The notes under the pieces were generated by a model. That model made no database searches, was not told the DNA's origin, and saw only the letters and a list, made by a program, of their open reading frames with translations. 23,646 nt of DNA from Larix sibirica (Eukaryota; Streptophyta; Pinopsida; Pinales; Pinaceae): positions 46,559 to 70,204 of the forward strand of contig NWUY0300006706.1 of the NCBI GenBank assembly GCA_004151065.3. The letters run 5' to 3'. Below, piece by piece: positions 10,403-21,378 of this stretch (position 1 is the first letter of the stretch; each line of letters opens with the position of its first letter). The position numbers and the translations under genes are program-made.

Positions 10403-10601
10403 TTTTCCTCATTTTGAAAAAGTTTGACTCTTTATAGGTAAAATATCCTGTGGTTGTCATTAATTTTATTGCATTTAAGTCTTGAATTATCCTACTTTTC
10501 TGATGATTTTTTTGAGACATAGGAGTGACCTCAAATTATTTCTTTGGTATCTCTTATGTAGCACTAAGAACCATCCCTACTGCACCAATCCTAGAAATCA
10601 T

Positions 10602-10869
10602 TGTTAGATTACAATTTAGTTTTGAATACAAGAAAATTATCCTTATAATCAACTAAATGATTTGCACATTTAACTGTTATTAATGACCTCATATAACCAG
10701 TCAATAAGTTAACTTCATTATAAGTTTTTATTGAAACTATTACTTCTCATTGAGAAATGTCAATGTTTCACATAAACAAATCATTGTCCATCATGACTAA
10801 AAAAAGNTTTTCCGTTCCCAATGTCTTTTGATTTTTTGCACATATGGTTTTATTATTATTTATTATTTT
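10602..10869. other. AT-rich, unassigned sequence around an N
   Basis: After the tandem array ends, a sequence starting TGTTAGATTACAATTT (10602) runs to the N at 10807. TGTTAGA is a common LTR start but nothing else supports an LTR here. 10808-10869 is AT-rich and precedes the left edge of the large duplication. I see no gene. Confidence 0.4.
10807..10807. other. Single N, possible contig seam
   Basis: An isolated N after an A-run (AAAAAAAG). The flanks do not repeat one another. It may be a one-base gap mark like the one at 17213. Confidence 0.7.
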
Positions 10870-11969
10870 TTTGTTTTGTTATTTATTTTAATTGGATTTA
10901 TGTTTTAATTTTGATTGGTTTATATTACAAATTAGTTAAATTGTTTAATTTGTTAATTTGTTTAATTTGTTAATTAAATGTTTTTTTTCTTTATTATATT
11001 ACAAATTAGTTAATTTGTTTGTTAAATGTTTTGGATTTTTTTGCTTGTGTATTGATCTTATATGGTTGTCTCTCTTCCATTTTCAATTTTAGGATAACCT
11101 TGAACATGTTTTTTTTTAATCTTTATTTATATTACAAATTATTTTTTGTAATATAATGATTTTATATGTCTTTTTTCTCAGATATAGATTAATTGGTTTT
11201 AGGATGCATTGTTAAATATTTATTGTGATTTCATGAGTTAAAATTTTGATTAATTATATATATTGTACATGAAAAAATGTTAATATACTTAAAGATATAA
11301 TGAAACTATACAAAAATCAATATCAATATCGTATCATACGAGTATAAATCTAACCTCCATTATCGATTTTCCTAATTAAAAAAAATATTAATCTCATATA
11401 TGATACTACCATAGAAAAATAATTATAAAAAAAATTTTAACACAAAAGTTTCTTAGTAAAACGCACAACAAAAGTTGCATCAAACAACATGACAAAGAGG
11501 ATACATGTGGGCCCTTGGGCAAGGGAGCATGTATCTAGGAATCTACGAAGAAAATAATACAAACATTTAAAAGTCGTTGAATTTAAATGAGGATCCCCTC
11601 GTGGATAACTTTTTATGATGTGAACCATGTGCAATTACAACTTCAAAATGTCATGCTTGTCATGTCAACCACAACGGGCACATCAACATTTTATCATTTT
11701 GTAATATAATGATGAATTTATATTATTTTAATATATGGGAGTACAATAACGTTAAATATAACATTCATTTTATTCTCAGTATTGTTTATTAAAAAAGGTT
11801 TGAGAGGATGATAGTGTATCAATGTACATAGGGAGTTTATGTGAAAAAAAAATGTACGAGGGTTTATAAGTCATAATATTAATACCACTATTACTAGAGT
11901 TAGGGTAATGTTTGGTAATGTTGATGCATCATTTATAATATAGGGATGATTTCATTTTCTTTATGATCT
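10870..11969. other. AT-rich non-coding DNA
   Basis: Very AT-rich with short internal repeats, such as TTTAATTTGTTAATT around 10930-11020. A small minus-strand ORF at 11437-11634 has no recognisable domain. I see no gene or defined element. Confidence 0.5.
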
Positions 11970-12615
11970 ATGTACATAAAATAAATATATTATGTATGTA
12001 AGAGATTTATCTAAGCCATATATATAGATCATTTACTTAATCCATATACATAAATAATGTATATACACAAAGTATATAAATGATGTACTAAACTCACACA
12101 TAAGTAAAGTGTAAATAACATATATAAAAGATTCACATTTATGACACACATAAGTCACACACTTAATCCATGAACATAAATGGCACACCTAAATCACATA
12201 CGTAAATGATACGCATGACCCACATCGATAACAATGCATCAAATTCACACTTTAAGAAACACATGTAAATGACACACCTAACTCGCACACAAAAGTAACC
12301 TACCTTTAACCCATGTAAATATTAAGAAATGCACCTTATAACCCATGCACAATGCTCACCTTATAATAACCTGCGTGACACATAAGTGACACACCTAACA
12401 CATACACATAACAAATGTGCACAACCAACACACATAATAGACACACCTAGCCCACACACATAACTGACACGCTTAACCTACAGCTAAGTAATAGACTTAA
12501 CCTGTACAGATGAGAAACACAAATAAGCATAAATGACACACTTAAATAATGCACAAAAGTGAAACACATAAGCCACATGCACATTGATGGACATAAGCCA
12601 CATGCACATTGATGG
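11970..12615. repeat. 26-bp minisatellite, block A
   Basis: A degenerate tandem repeat of about 26 bp with a core like ATAAGTGACACACCTAACCC. Spacings such as 12440 to 12466 equal 26. The left end is diffuse and grades into AT-rich sequence. The right end closes with two exact 25-bp copies of ACATAAGCCACATGCACATT plus GATGG (12566-12590 and 12591-12615). Confidence 0.75.
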
Positions 12616-13811
12616 ACTATTATTTGTAATAGTATAAGGGCCCATCTATTTGATCTTTTGACATAATTTGCATCCCTAAGAAGGTTCTAAGGTGTAAACC
12701 TAAATGATCTAAGGACACTTTGCTAACCTATGTATAATTTATTTTTAGTCAACTTTAACTACTATAAGTAAGTAGCGTACCTTAAATTTTGTCATTCTTT
12801 TGGTTGATTTTAGATTATGTTGGTCTAATAATTGTTTGAACAAATTCGAATGAGGAATTATAGATTATGGTTGACAAAGATCATGAAGGCATGAGAATAT
12901 TAAGGGGTTATGTTCCCTCCAACTTCTAGCACAATTAGTCCTTAAACTTAGATTAACTAAAGTCAATTAAGAGATTGAATCACTAAGAGATGACCAAAAC
13001 GTTTTCAAGAGCTAAATAGTGGAGACATTTAAGTTTAAGTTTTGGAATCCCTAAAACAAATTCCCCTAATCAAGGGAAGAAATCAGAGATCAATTGTAGG
13101 ATTTATTTTTTTAATAAATTAGCAATCAAATAAGAGATTGGTCTCTTCTTTGATCTCTCTTCTCTTCTCTAGCATTTTGAGTTTTCAGTATTGTTATTAC
13201 AACATTCTTGTTATGTAATTTTCAGCTTTATGAATAAGAAGAACTTGTTGAAGTAATTGAGGTGATCTGATCTTTTTAGATTCCTTGAAGACCTTGAGAA
13301 AGGGCCCACTCAAGGTCCCTAAGGAACCCTTTCATTTCCATTTTTTTTCCTTTATGTTTATTCAATTCTTTAATTCCAAGTACAGTTCCTATAGTAAAAT
13401 TACATAATCTAATGTTTGCAGTGATTTATGTTAGTTTCTTTCATTCTTGTTATATTATGTGGTGATCAACATATAGCTCATATTTATATGCCTTGGATTC
13501 ATATCCATCATTGAGTAGATTTGTTTTCCTTATCAAATTGATTTCCAAAACAATGTTGATCTACTTCATCCCCTATTGACAACTTATACAAAGTACTGAA
13601 TGCACTAGCTTGTTAGATAAAGAGCTAAGGGAACAAAGAGTTAGATTGATCATCTTGTTTAATTTATGCTTCCAGTGGTTAATTTTCAATTCATATATAC
13701 TTTTGTAACTACATATACTTTGTACGTCATCTCATAAGTTTGCACATTCTCTAAGTTGACAATGTAAAGGAAAGGCTTGTGTGACACAACAATCTTGTTG
13801 TAATCCTAAGC
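12616..13811. other. Non-repeat spacer between minisatellite blocks
   Basis: About 1.2 kb of AT-rich sequence. It includes a pyrimidine-rich tract at 13142-13175, TATGAATAAGAAG near 13230 that resembles the transcribed part of plant LTRs, and a weak dyad (GAAAGGG at 13298-13304 with CCCTTTC at 13327-13333). No ORF is worth calling and I cannot assign an element. Confidence 0.4.
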
Positions 13812-14785
13812 CCCATCACATATACAATGCACCTAACCCACACACATAAACATATATGGTGCATATACAAATAAACAAATAATGACACACATATGTAATT
13901 CACATAAACATAAGCGATGCACATAAATGACACCAAACCATGCACATGAATGGTGCACCTAACCGACTTTGTACATAAGTGACTCATGTCATAGCTAGTG
14001 CATATAAGACACACACATAAATGACACATATTTTAAACATTTACATTAGAATCATACTTATATGACCCACAACCTAAACAATGCACCTAACCCATCCTCA
14101 TGATAATGCACGTAAACCACACAAATAAGAAACACACCTAAGCGACACAACTAGTCCACACATATAAACGATGCACCAAATCCACATATATAAAAAATGC
14201 ACATAATCCATGTGCATAAATGATGCATGCAACCCATGTGCATAAGAGACATACCCAATCCATGTGCATAGGAGATGCACCCAACCTACATGCATAAGCA
14301 ATGAACCTAACCAACACACATAAATGACACACTTAATCCATGCAAATAAACAATGTACCTAACATGCACATAAACGACACAAATTAAAAAACATGCACAT
14401 AAGTTACACATATGGATGACAAATATAATACATACACATAAGCGATGCACTCACTCATACATACACTATACACATAAGTGACTGTCTAATCCACACACAT
14501 AAGAAACACACATGTGCACACCTAACCCACACTCAGAATTCACTAACTTAACCCACACATATAAATAAGTGGCTAACATAAATGATACACTTAACATAAG
14601 AAAGATACATAAATCACATGCATAAGCAATGCACATAAAGTATTAACATAAGCAAGTGGCCTAACTTACACACTCACTTAAGAAACTAATATAATCCATG
14701 CAACTACATAAGAGATACACACAAGTGATGTAGTACATATCCCATGCATATAAGCCTTGCACATAAGTATCGCACCAAACTCAAA
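13812..14785. repeat. 26-bp minisatellite, block B
   Basis: The same degenerate 26-bp repeat as block A. Equivalent bases fall at 14196, 14222, 14248, 14274, 14300, 14326 and 14352, a perfect 26-bp ladder, then a 24-bp step to 14376. Because 26 is not a multiple of 3, three units make 26 codons and each strand reads the repeat in all frames. The His/Cys/Tyr-rich ORFs on the minus strand (13751-14029, 14098-14319, 14138-14332) are translations of this repeat and not genes. Confidence 0.85.
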
Positions 14786-15204
14786 TAAATTACAAATTCA
14801 AGTAAAATTGCCACTTATGTGCAAAGAGAGAGCTAGTGATTTCTCATTATTGAAACATTGAACATGTTACTATAAGAAATGCAATATAGTACTAACCATG
14901 TCAACCCCTAAACCACCATATCAAACTTTAACACACCATGTCAACCCCTAATTCCATAACATGATGCATAACACAACATCCCTCTCAACAATATGACCAT
15001 ATAATGTTCCCAAGTGGACTAGGATAGAATGTAGTGTTGGTTGTTAATGTTGGCTATGTACTTTTGCCAAACAGTTTGCATTTACATTGATTTATAACTT
15101 TCCACATATGTTTTGCATTTTAATCAAACATTTTGTCAAACATATTACAATTGTTGGGTATGTATTAAATTCTCTACATGACTACCCACCTTTTGTCGAG
15201 GGTT

Positions 15205-15273
15205 CAGGGGGGACCTACCCCCCTGGATGGGGGGCAACGTGCCCCCATTTGGGGGTTAGGGGGAGAATCCCCC
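15205..15273. repeat. Three consecutive G/C hairpins with 5-nt loops
   Basis: Hairpin 1 pairs CAGGGGGG (15205-15212) with CCCCCCTG (15218-15225). Hairpin 2 pairs GGGGGC (15230-15235) with GCCCCC (15241-15246). Hairpin 3 pairs GGGGG (15259-15263) with CCCCC (15269-15273). Each loop is exactly five bases. There are four G-runs of five or more (15207, 15229, 15251, 15259), so the strand could alternatively form a G-quadruplex. The block stands out sharply from the AT-rich surroundings. Confidence 0.9.
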
Positions 15274-15510
15274 GAGAAAAAAAAATTGGGCTATTTTTTG
15301 CCCCATTTTTGGCTATTTTCGGCCAATGGTTTTCAGCCCATTGTATTTTGATTCCAGATTAGGAATTAGGGTGTTGGAGGTTGGTAAATACCTATTTATT
15401 GTATTGTAAACAGTTGATTTAATACAATGAAAGAAACAACGAGAGCGGTGAAGCTCTAGATAAGATGGTTTTCCCAGTTAAAGGTTTCCAAGGTAAAATA
15501 TCTATGTAAT

Positions 15511-15528
15511 GTGTGTGTGTGTGTGTGT
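15511..15528. repeat. (GT)9 microsatellite
   Basis: Nine uninterrupted GT units. The same length is present at 21855-21872. Confidence 0.95.
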
Positions 15529-15569
15529 TCTTGTTTTACTTTTTGTTTATGCTTAAGAATTGTATGCAT

Positions 15570-16968
15570 TGTTACACTTAATCAGGTTTAGAACTAAAAA
15601 CAATCACCCCAAATGCACATCAGATAGGAGGAAAAAATTGGCATTTTATTATGTATAGATGGAAAAAGTACAAATAACTATGGGCTGATATGGCAGCTAC
15701 AATATTCTAAGACACAGAATCAAAACTTGGAAATGATGTCAGTCTCTTCTAATGACCGATACGCTCTTCTTTCAATCCTTCACTGGTGCCCCAAAAATTC
15801 CTCTAAATCAGTGTTGGCTCTTCTGGAGGTAATTTGTCTCCTCTAGAGGCTCTTGACCTCCTAAGATGCCTCACGAACTTCACTCAAAATACTCATGTCC
15901 CTCCTATTCCTTCATGACTCTTCAAAATATGGATATTGAGTTCTCCAAAATCCCCACAACCTTCATGGTGCTCCTCATGGAATCCTCACATGTTAGTCAC
16001 ACCCCCAAAGCAAGAAATAAAATCCTCCAAGTGCCAAGAGATGGAATCACAGACTGCAGAACCCCTCACGCCCCTTCTTCTCTTTCCACGGCCTATAGGA
16101 GTCCCCTCGTCCCTCCTTTGTTGTTTCACATCCTATCGAAAACTTCACGGCCCTCCCTCTTGGTCTCATGGCTAATGAAATTTCGCGTGGCCCTTCCTAA
16201 TCCTCATGATGTTGAGAAATGGGTGGTATGACCACTCAATAATCCACCATGGTCCCTTCTAACCCCATGGATCCTCCTCCTCATCTTACTACCCTATATG
16301 GAGATGGATAGGGCCCTCCAACAATCCTCACGACCTCCACAATGATCTTCACGAATTAAACAATACCCATGGACCTACAAAAGAAGGGGATCAAGAATTC
16401 CACTAGCACAATTGATCCTCCAAATTCCACATATCTAAACCCTCAAGTATCCCATGGATGTTGATGGCCCTGCCAGAAGTTGAACAGGTCCTTTAAGGAA
16501 AGACTCCCAAGCAAGACAATTATGCTCTAAGTGCCCATGCCAATGCAAAGAAGGGAATCGACCCCCTCAGGAAAATCCCCAAGCAAAATGATACAAACTA
16601 AAGATGAAATTTATGGATAAGCTCAATTGGAAACCTCATATGGACTCCCTTATACGTCTAGCTAGGGTGGAATTGTGCACCACCAAAACCAAACTAGTAT
16701 GGAAGGGTTTTTCAAACCCTAACGAAAACCCTGGTACACCAGGCTACTCCACAAGAGACCAAATCCAAAATGCATGATGATAAAATGAGGTGATTCCCCT
16801 CCTCTTATCTCTCTAGATCTCCATACCATAGGAAATACCATGGAAAAACCAATACCATCTATTGAAATATCCCCCTTATAATTAAACGCCACTTTAATAA
16901 TATAACAATTTTATGCCTACATGACATCAAATAACCCCTGGAATTATCACTTGGGAGGGGACATGACA
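15570..16968 (-). mobile_element. 3' LTR of a Ty3/gypsy-type element
   Basis: On the minus strand a polypurine tract (16969-16984) is followed at 16968 by TGTCATGTCCCCTCCC, a typical LTR start in plant Ty3/gypsy elements. A TATA box TATAAGGGA lies at plus positions 16646-16654, about 320 bp into the LTR, and AATAAAA near 15647-15653 fits a polyadenylation signal. The LTR end is tentatively placed at 15570, where the minus strand ends ...GTGTAACA; the five bases outside it, TGCAT (15565-15569), would be the target duplication if this is right. Length would be about 1.4 kb. The plus-strand ORFs at 15866-16231 and 15936-16175 are antisense to the LTR and are not convincing genes. Confidence 0.6.
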
Positions 16969-17162
16969 GTCCTCCCTTCCCAAGATTGCTTGTCCTCAAG
17001 CAATGCCACCATAACTTGACACTCCACATAATGAATCAGACTAAAACTGGAAATAATACTAGGGTCCCAACCCAACCTGAAAGGGGTGAAGCATCCTCCA
17101 CTTGATACATGGTATGTCATGGTACTGACATAAGAAATCCAATCAATACTATTGATAAGCAT
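16947..17162 (-). pseudogene. Tail of a Ty3/gypsy polyprotein (probable)
   Basis: A 71-codon minus-strand frame ends in ALLEDKQSWEGRTVMSPPK and a TGA at 16947-16949, reading through the polypurine tract and seven codons into the LTR. The LEDK...G...VMS ending resembles the C-terminus of plant Ty3/gypsy pol polyproteins, after integrase. The upstream part is not recognisable, and in copy 2 a TAG lies just upstream of the ATG, so the ORF is decayed. No catalytic motifs are in this short piece. Confidence 0.4.
16969..16984 (-). other. Polypurine tract
   Basis: The minus strand reads CTTGGGAAGGGAGGAC immediately before the LTR start TGTCATG. This is the expected site of plus-strand DNA priming in an LTR retrotransposon. 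Confidence 0.65.
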
Positions 17163-17212
17163 AACAAATCGATACTACAACAACTCGATCAACCCCTCAA
17201 AGAACTGCTCTA

Positions 17213-17213
17213 N
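17213..17213. other. Single N exactly on the duplication junction
   Basis: Copy 1 ends ...CTGCTCTA at 17212 and copy 2 starts TTTGTTTTG at 17214. Where copy 2 reaches the same point (23556) it continues TTAGTTAAGC, so the N replaces real sequence. This is what an unmerged overlap between contigs looks like. Confidence 0.9.
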
Positions 17214-18313
17214 TTTGTTTTGTTATTTATTTTAATTGGATTTATGTTTTAATTTTGATTGGTTTATATTACAAATTAGTTAAATTGTTTAATTTGTTAA
17301 TTTGTTTAATTTGTTAATTAAATGTTTTTTTTCTTTATTATATTACAAATTAGTTAATTTGTTTGTTAAATGTTTTGGATTTTTTTGCTTGTGTATTGAT
17401 CTTATATGGTTGTCTCTCTTCCATTTTCAATTTTAGGATAACCTTGAACATGTTTTTTTTTAATCTTTATTTATATTACAAATTATTTTTTGTAATATAA
17501 TGATTTTATATGTCTTTTTTCTCAGATATAGATTAATTGGTTTTAGGATGCATTGTTAAATATTTATTGTGATTTCATGAGTTAAAATTTTGATTAATTA
17601 TATATATTGTACATGAAAAAATGTTAATATACTTAAAGATATAATGAAACTATACAAAAATCAATATCAATATCGTATCATACGAGTATAAATCTAACCT
17701 CCATTATCGATTTTCCTAATTAAAAAAAATATTAATCTCATATATGATACTACCATAGAAAAATAATTATAAAAAAAATTTTAACACAAAAGTTTCTTAG
17801 TAAAACGCACAACAAAAGTTGCATCAAACAACATGACAAAGAGGATACATGTGGGCCCTTGGGCAAGGGAGCATGTATCTAGGAATCTACGAAGAAAATA
17901 ATACAAACATTTAAAAGTCGTTGAATTTAAATGAGGATCCCCTCGTGGATAACTTTTTATGATGTGAACCATGTGCAATTACAACTTCAAAATGTCATGC
18001 TTGTCATGTCAACCACAACGGGCACATCAACATTTTATCATTTTGTAATATAATGATGAATTTATATTATTTTAATATATGGGAGTACAATAACGTTAAA
18101 TATAACATTCATTTTATTCTCAGTATTGTTTATTAAAAAAGGTTTGAGAGGATGATAGTGTATCAATGTACATAGGGAGTTTATGTGAAAAAAAAATGTA
18201 CGAGGGTTTATAAGTCATAATATTAATACCACTATTACTAGAGTTAGGGTAATGTTTGGTAATGTTGATGCATCATTTATAATATAGGGATGATTTCATT
18301 TTCTTTATGATCT

Positions 18314-18959
18314 ATGTACATAAAATAAATATATTATGTATGTAAGAGATTTATCTAAGCCATATATATAGATCATTTACTTAATCCATATACATAAATA
18401 ATGTATATACACAAAGTATATAAATGATGTACTAAACTCACACATAAGTAAAGTGTAAATAACATATATAAAAGATTCACATTTATGACACACATAAGTC
18501 ACACACTTAATCCATGAACATAAATGGCACACCTAAATCACATACGTAAATGATACGCATGACCCACATCGATAACAATGCATCAAATTCACACTTTAAG
18601 AAACACATGTAAATGACACACCTAACTCGCACACAAAAGTAACCTACCTTTAACCCATGTAAATATTAAGAAATGCACCTTATAACCCATGCACAATGCT
18701 CACCTTATAATAACCTGCGTGACACATAAGTGACACACCTAACACATACACATAACAAATGTGCACAACCAACACACATAATAGACACACCTAGCCCACA
18801 CACATAACTGACACGCTTAACCTACAGCTAAGTAATAGACTTAACCTGTACAGATGAGAAACACAAATAAGCATAAATGACACACTTAAATAATGCACAA
18901 AAGTGAAACACATAAGCCACATGCACATTGATGGACATAAGCCACATGCACATTGATGG
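18314..18959. repeat. 26-bp minisatellite, block A (copy 2)
   Basis: Identical duplicate of the block at 11970-12615, including the paired 25-bp units at its end (18910-18934 and 18935-18959). Confidence 0.75.
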
Positions 18960-20155
18960 ACTATTATTTGTAATAGTATAAGGGCCCATCTATTTGATCT
19001 TTTGACATAATTTGCATCCCTAAGAAGGTTCTAAGGTGTAAACCTAAATGATCTAAGGACACTTTGCTAACCTATGTATAATTTATTTTTAGTCAACTTT
19101 AACTACTATAAGTAAGTAGCGTACCTTAAATTTTGTCATTCTTTTGGTTGATTTTAGATTATGTTGGTCTAATAATTGTTTGAACAAATTCGAATGAGGA
19201 ATTATAGATTATGGTTGACAAAGATCATGAAGGCATGAGAATATTAAGGGGTTATGTTCCCTCCAACTTCTAGCACAATTAGTCCTTAAACTTAGATTAA
19301 CTAAAGTCAATTAAGAGATTGAATCACTAAGAGATGACCAAAACGTTTTCAAGAGCTAAATAGTGGAGACATTTAAGTTTAAGTTTTGGAATCCCTAAAA
19401 CAAATTCCCCTAATCAAGGGAAGAAATCAGAGATCAATTGTAGGATTTATTTTTTTAATAAATTAGCAATCAAATAAGAGATTGGTCTCTTCTTTGATCT
19501 CTCTTCTCTTCTCTAGCATTTTGAGTTTTCAGTATTGTTATTACAACATTCTTGTTATGTAATTTTCAGCTTTATGAATAAGAAGAACTTGTTGAAGTAA
19601 TTGAGGTGATCTGATCTTTTTAGATTCCTTGAAGACCTTGAGAAAGGGCCCACTCAAGGTCCCTAAGGAACCCTTTCATTTCCATTTTTTTTCCTTTATG
19701 TTTATTCAATTCTTTAATTCCAAGTACAGTTCCTATAGTAAAATTACATAATCTAATTTTTGCAGTGATTTATGTTAGTTTCTTTCATTCTTGTTATATT
19801 ATGTGGTGATCAACATATAGCTCATATTTATATGCCTTGGATTCATATCCATCATTGAGTAGATTTGTTTTCCTTATCAAATTGATTTCCAAAACAATGT
19901 TGATCTACTTCATCCCCTATTGACAACTTATACAAAGTACTGAATGCACTAGCTTGTTAGATAAAGAGCTAAGGGAACAAAGAGTTAGATTGATCATCTT
20001 GTTTAATTTATGCTTCCAGTGGTTAATTTTCAATTCATATATACTTTTGTAACTACATATACTTTGTACGTCATCTCATAAGTTTGCACATTCTCTAAGT
20101 TGACAATGTAAAGGAAAGGCTTGTGTGACACAACAATCTTGTTGTAATCCTAAGC

Positions 20156-21129
20156 CCCATCACATATACAATGCACCTAACCCACACACATAAACATATA
20201 TGGTGCATATACAAATAAACAAATAATGACACACATATGTAATTCACATAAACATAAGCGATGCACATAAATGACACCAAACCATGCACATGAATGGTGC
20301 ACCTAACCGACTTTGTACATAAGTGACTCATGTCATAGCTAGTGCATATAAGACACACACATAAATGACACATATTTTAAACATTTACATTAGAATCATA
20401 CTTATATGACCCACAACCTAAACAATGCACCTAACCCATCCTCATGATAATGCACGTAAACCACACAAATAAGAAACACACCTAAGCGACACAACTAGTC
20501 CACACATATAAACGATGCACCAAATCCACATATATAAAAAATGCACATAATCCATGTGCATAAATGATGCATGCAACCCATGTGCATAAGAGACATACCC
20601 AATCCATGTGCATAGGAGATGCACCCAACCTACATGCATAAGCAATGAACCTAACCAACACACATAAATGACACACTTAATCCATGCAAATAAACAATGT
20701 ACCTAACATGCACATAAACGACACAAATTAAAAAACATGCACATAAGTTACACATATGGATGACAAATATAATACATACACATAAGCGATGCACTCACTC
20801 ATACATACACTATACACATAAGTGACTGTCTAATCCACACACATAAGAAACACACATGTGCACACCTAACCCACACTCAGAATTCACTAACTTAACCCAC
20901 ACATATAAATAAGTGGCTAACATAAATGATACACTTAACATAAGAAAGATACATAAATCACATGCATAAGCAATGCACATAAAGTATTAACATAAGCAAG
21001 TGGCCTAACTTACACACTCACTTAAGAAACTAATATAATCCATGCAACTACATAAGAGATACACACAAGTGATGTAGTACATATCCCATGCATATAAGCC
21101 TTGCACATAAGTATCGCACCAAACTCAAA
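20156..21129. repeat. 26-bp minisatellite, block B (copy 2)
   Basis: Identical duplicate of the block at 13812-14785. The absence of any change in repeat number between copies is notable for a tandem repeat of this length. Confidence 0.85.
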
Positions 21130-21378
21130 TAAATTACAAATTCAAGTAAAATTGCCACTTATGTGCAAAGAGAGAGCTAGTGATTTCTCATTATTGAAAC
21201 ATTGAACATGTTACTATAAGAAATGCAATATAGTACTAACCATGTCAACCCCTAAACCACCATATCAAACTTTAACACACCATGTCAACCCCTAATTCCA
21301 TAACATGATGCATAACACAACATCCCTCTCAACAATATGACCATATAATGTTCCCAAGTGGACTAGGATAGAATGTAG

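Larger units (their letters stand above)
3890..10601 (-). mobile_element. Old tandem array of four LTR-plus-leader units
   Basis: The same ordered blocks recur four times: a leader with CTTTCTCCATG...CACATGCTTAGGG, a PBS-like site, a TATA-like box, a block containing CACATGTTTTTCATTAATTA, and in the fuller units a long distal part including CCCCATGCTTGACA and TACCAATAGTTTCTCGCAT. PBS-like anchors give unit starts at 3995, 5040, 7208 and 9339, with spacings of 1045, 2168 and 2131 bp; unit 1 has lost its distal half and unit 4 breaks off at about 10601. By eye the units have diverged substantially and differ by indels, so the array is ancient. No gag-pol coding sequence lies between them. The structure fits tandem LTR-leader copies of a non-autonomous or recombined retrotransposon read on the minus strand; outer LTR boundaries cannot be set. 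Confidence 0.6.
9339..10601 (-). repeat. Array unit 4 (truncated)
   Basis: The TATA-like box (minus strand) is at 9416-9428. The unit aligns with units 2 and 3 until about 10600, near CCTAGAAAT, where homology stops abruptly. It has two private changes: a retroposon insertion (9687-9941) and a 110-bp tandem duplication (10183-10402). The ORF at 10305-10520 has no support as a gene. Confidence 0.55.
15035..15568 (+). mobile_element. Probable Ty1/copia-like LTR
   Basis: The segment from TGTTGGTTGTTAATG at 15035 resembles a plant copia-type LTR in plus orientation. It has a GC-rich hairpin block (15205-15273), CTATTTATTG near 15391, ATACAATGAAAGAAA near 15422, then GAGAGCGGTGAAGCTCT, GGTTTTCCCAGTTAAAGG and AAGGTAAAATATCTATGTAA followed by a GT tract, a layout I associate with U5 of such LTRs. 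Neither edge is proven: no PBS follows, so it is a solo or interrupted LTR. The 91-aa ORF at 15087-15362 is read through the hairpin block and is not a gene. Confidence 0.4.
10870..17212. repeat. Copy 1 of a near-identical 6.3-kb direct repeat
   Basis: Every base I compared recurs 6344 bp downstream. The homology begins at 10870 and ends at 17212, the last base before the N. Only two differences were seen: G at 13414 versus T at 19758, and T at 16674 versus C at 23018. Constant spacing, including homopolymers and the (GT)9 tract, shows there are no indels. This segment is followed by an N instead of by the sequence that follows copy 2. Confidence 0.97.

Noticed and set aside
10602-10806. New LTR starting TGTTAGA at 10602
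   Set aside because: Only the first few bases fit; no PBS, polypurine tract, TATA context or second copy supports it.
13132-13333. Terminator-like hairpins near 13132-13147 and 13298-13333
   Set aside because: Stems are short (6-7 bp), one loop is 22 nt, and there is no gene for them to serve.
11970-14785. CRISPR-like repeat array
   Set aside because: Units are contiguous and degenerate, without conserved repeats alternating with unique spacers, and the context is plant nuclear DNA.
11970-14785. Telomere-related repeat
   Set aside because: No TTTAGGG or CCCTAAA arrays; isolated CCTAA strings are part of the 26-bp unit.
15190-15300. Organellar (mitochondrial) DNA insertion
   Set aside because: The G/C palindromes recall plant mitochondrial repeats, but the flanks are LTR-like and no organellar gene is recognisable.
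15087-15362. 91-codon ORF through the hairpin block (also at 21431-21706)
   Set aside because: The Gly/Pro-rich part comes from the G/C runs; no family resemblance, and it sits inside an LTR-like segment.
15866-16231. 121-codon plus-strand ORF (also at 22210-22575)
   Set aside because: It is antisense to the inferred gypsy-type LTR, Pro/Ser-rich from C-rich sequence, has another overlapping frame open beside it, and shows no known domain.
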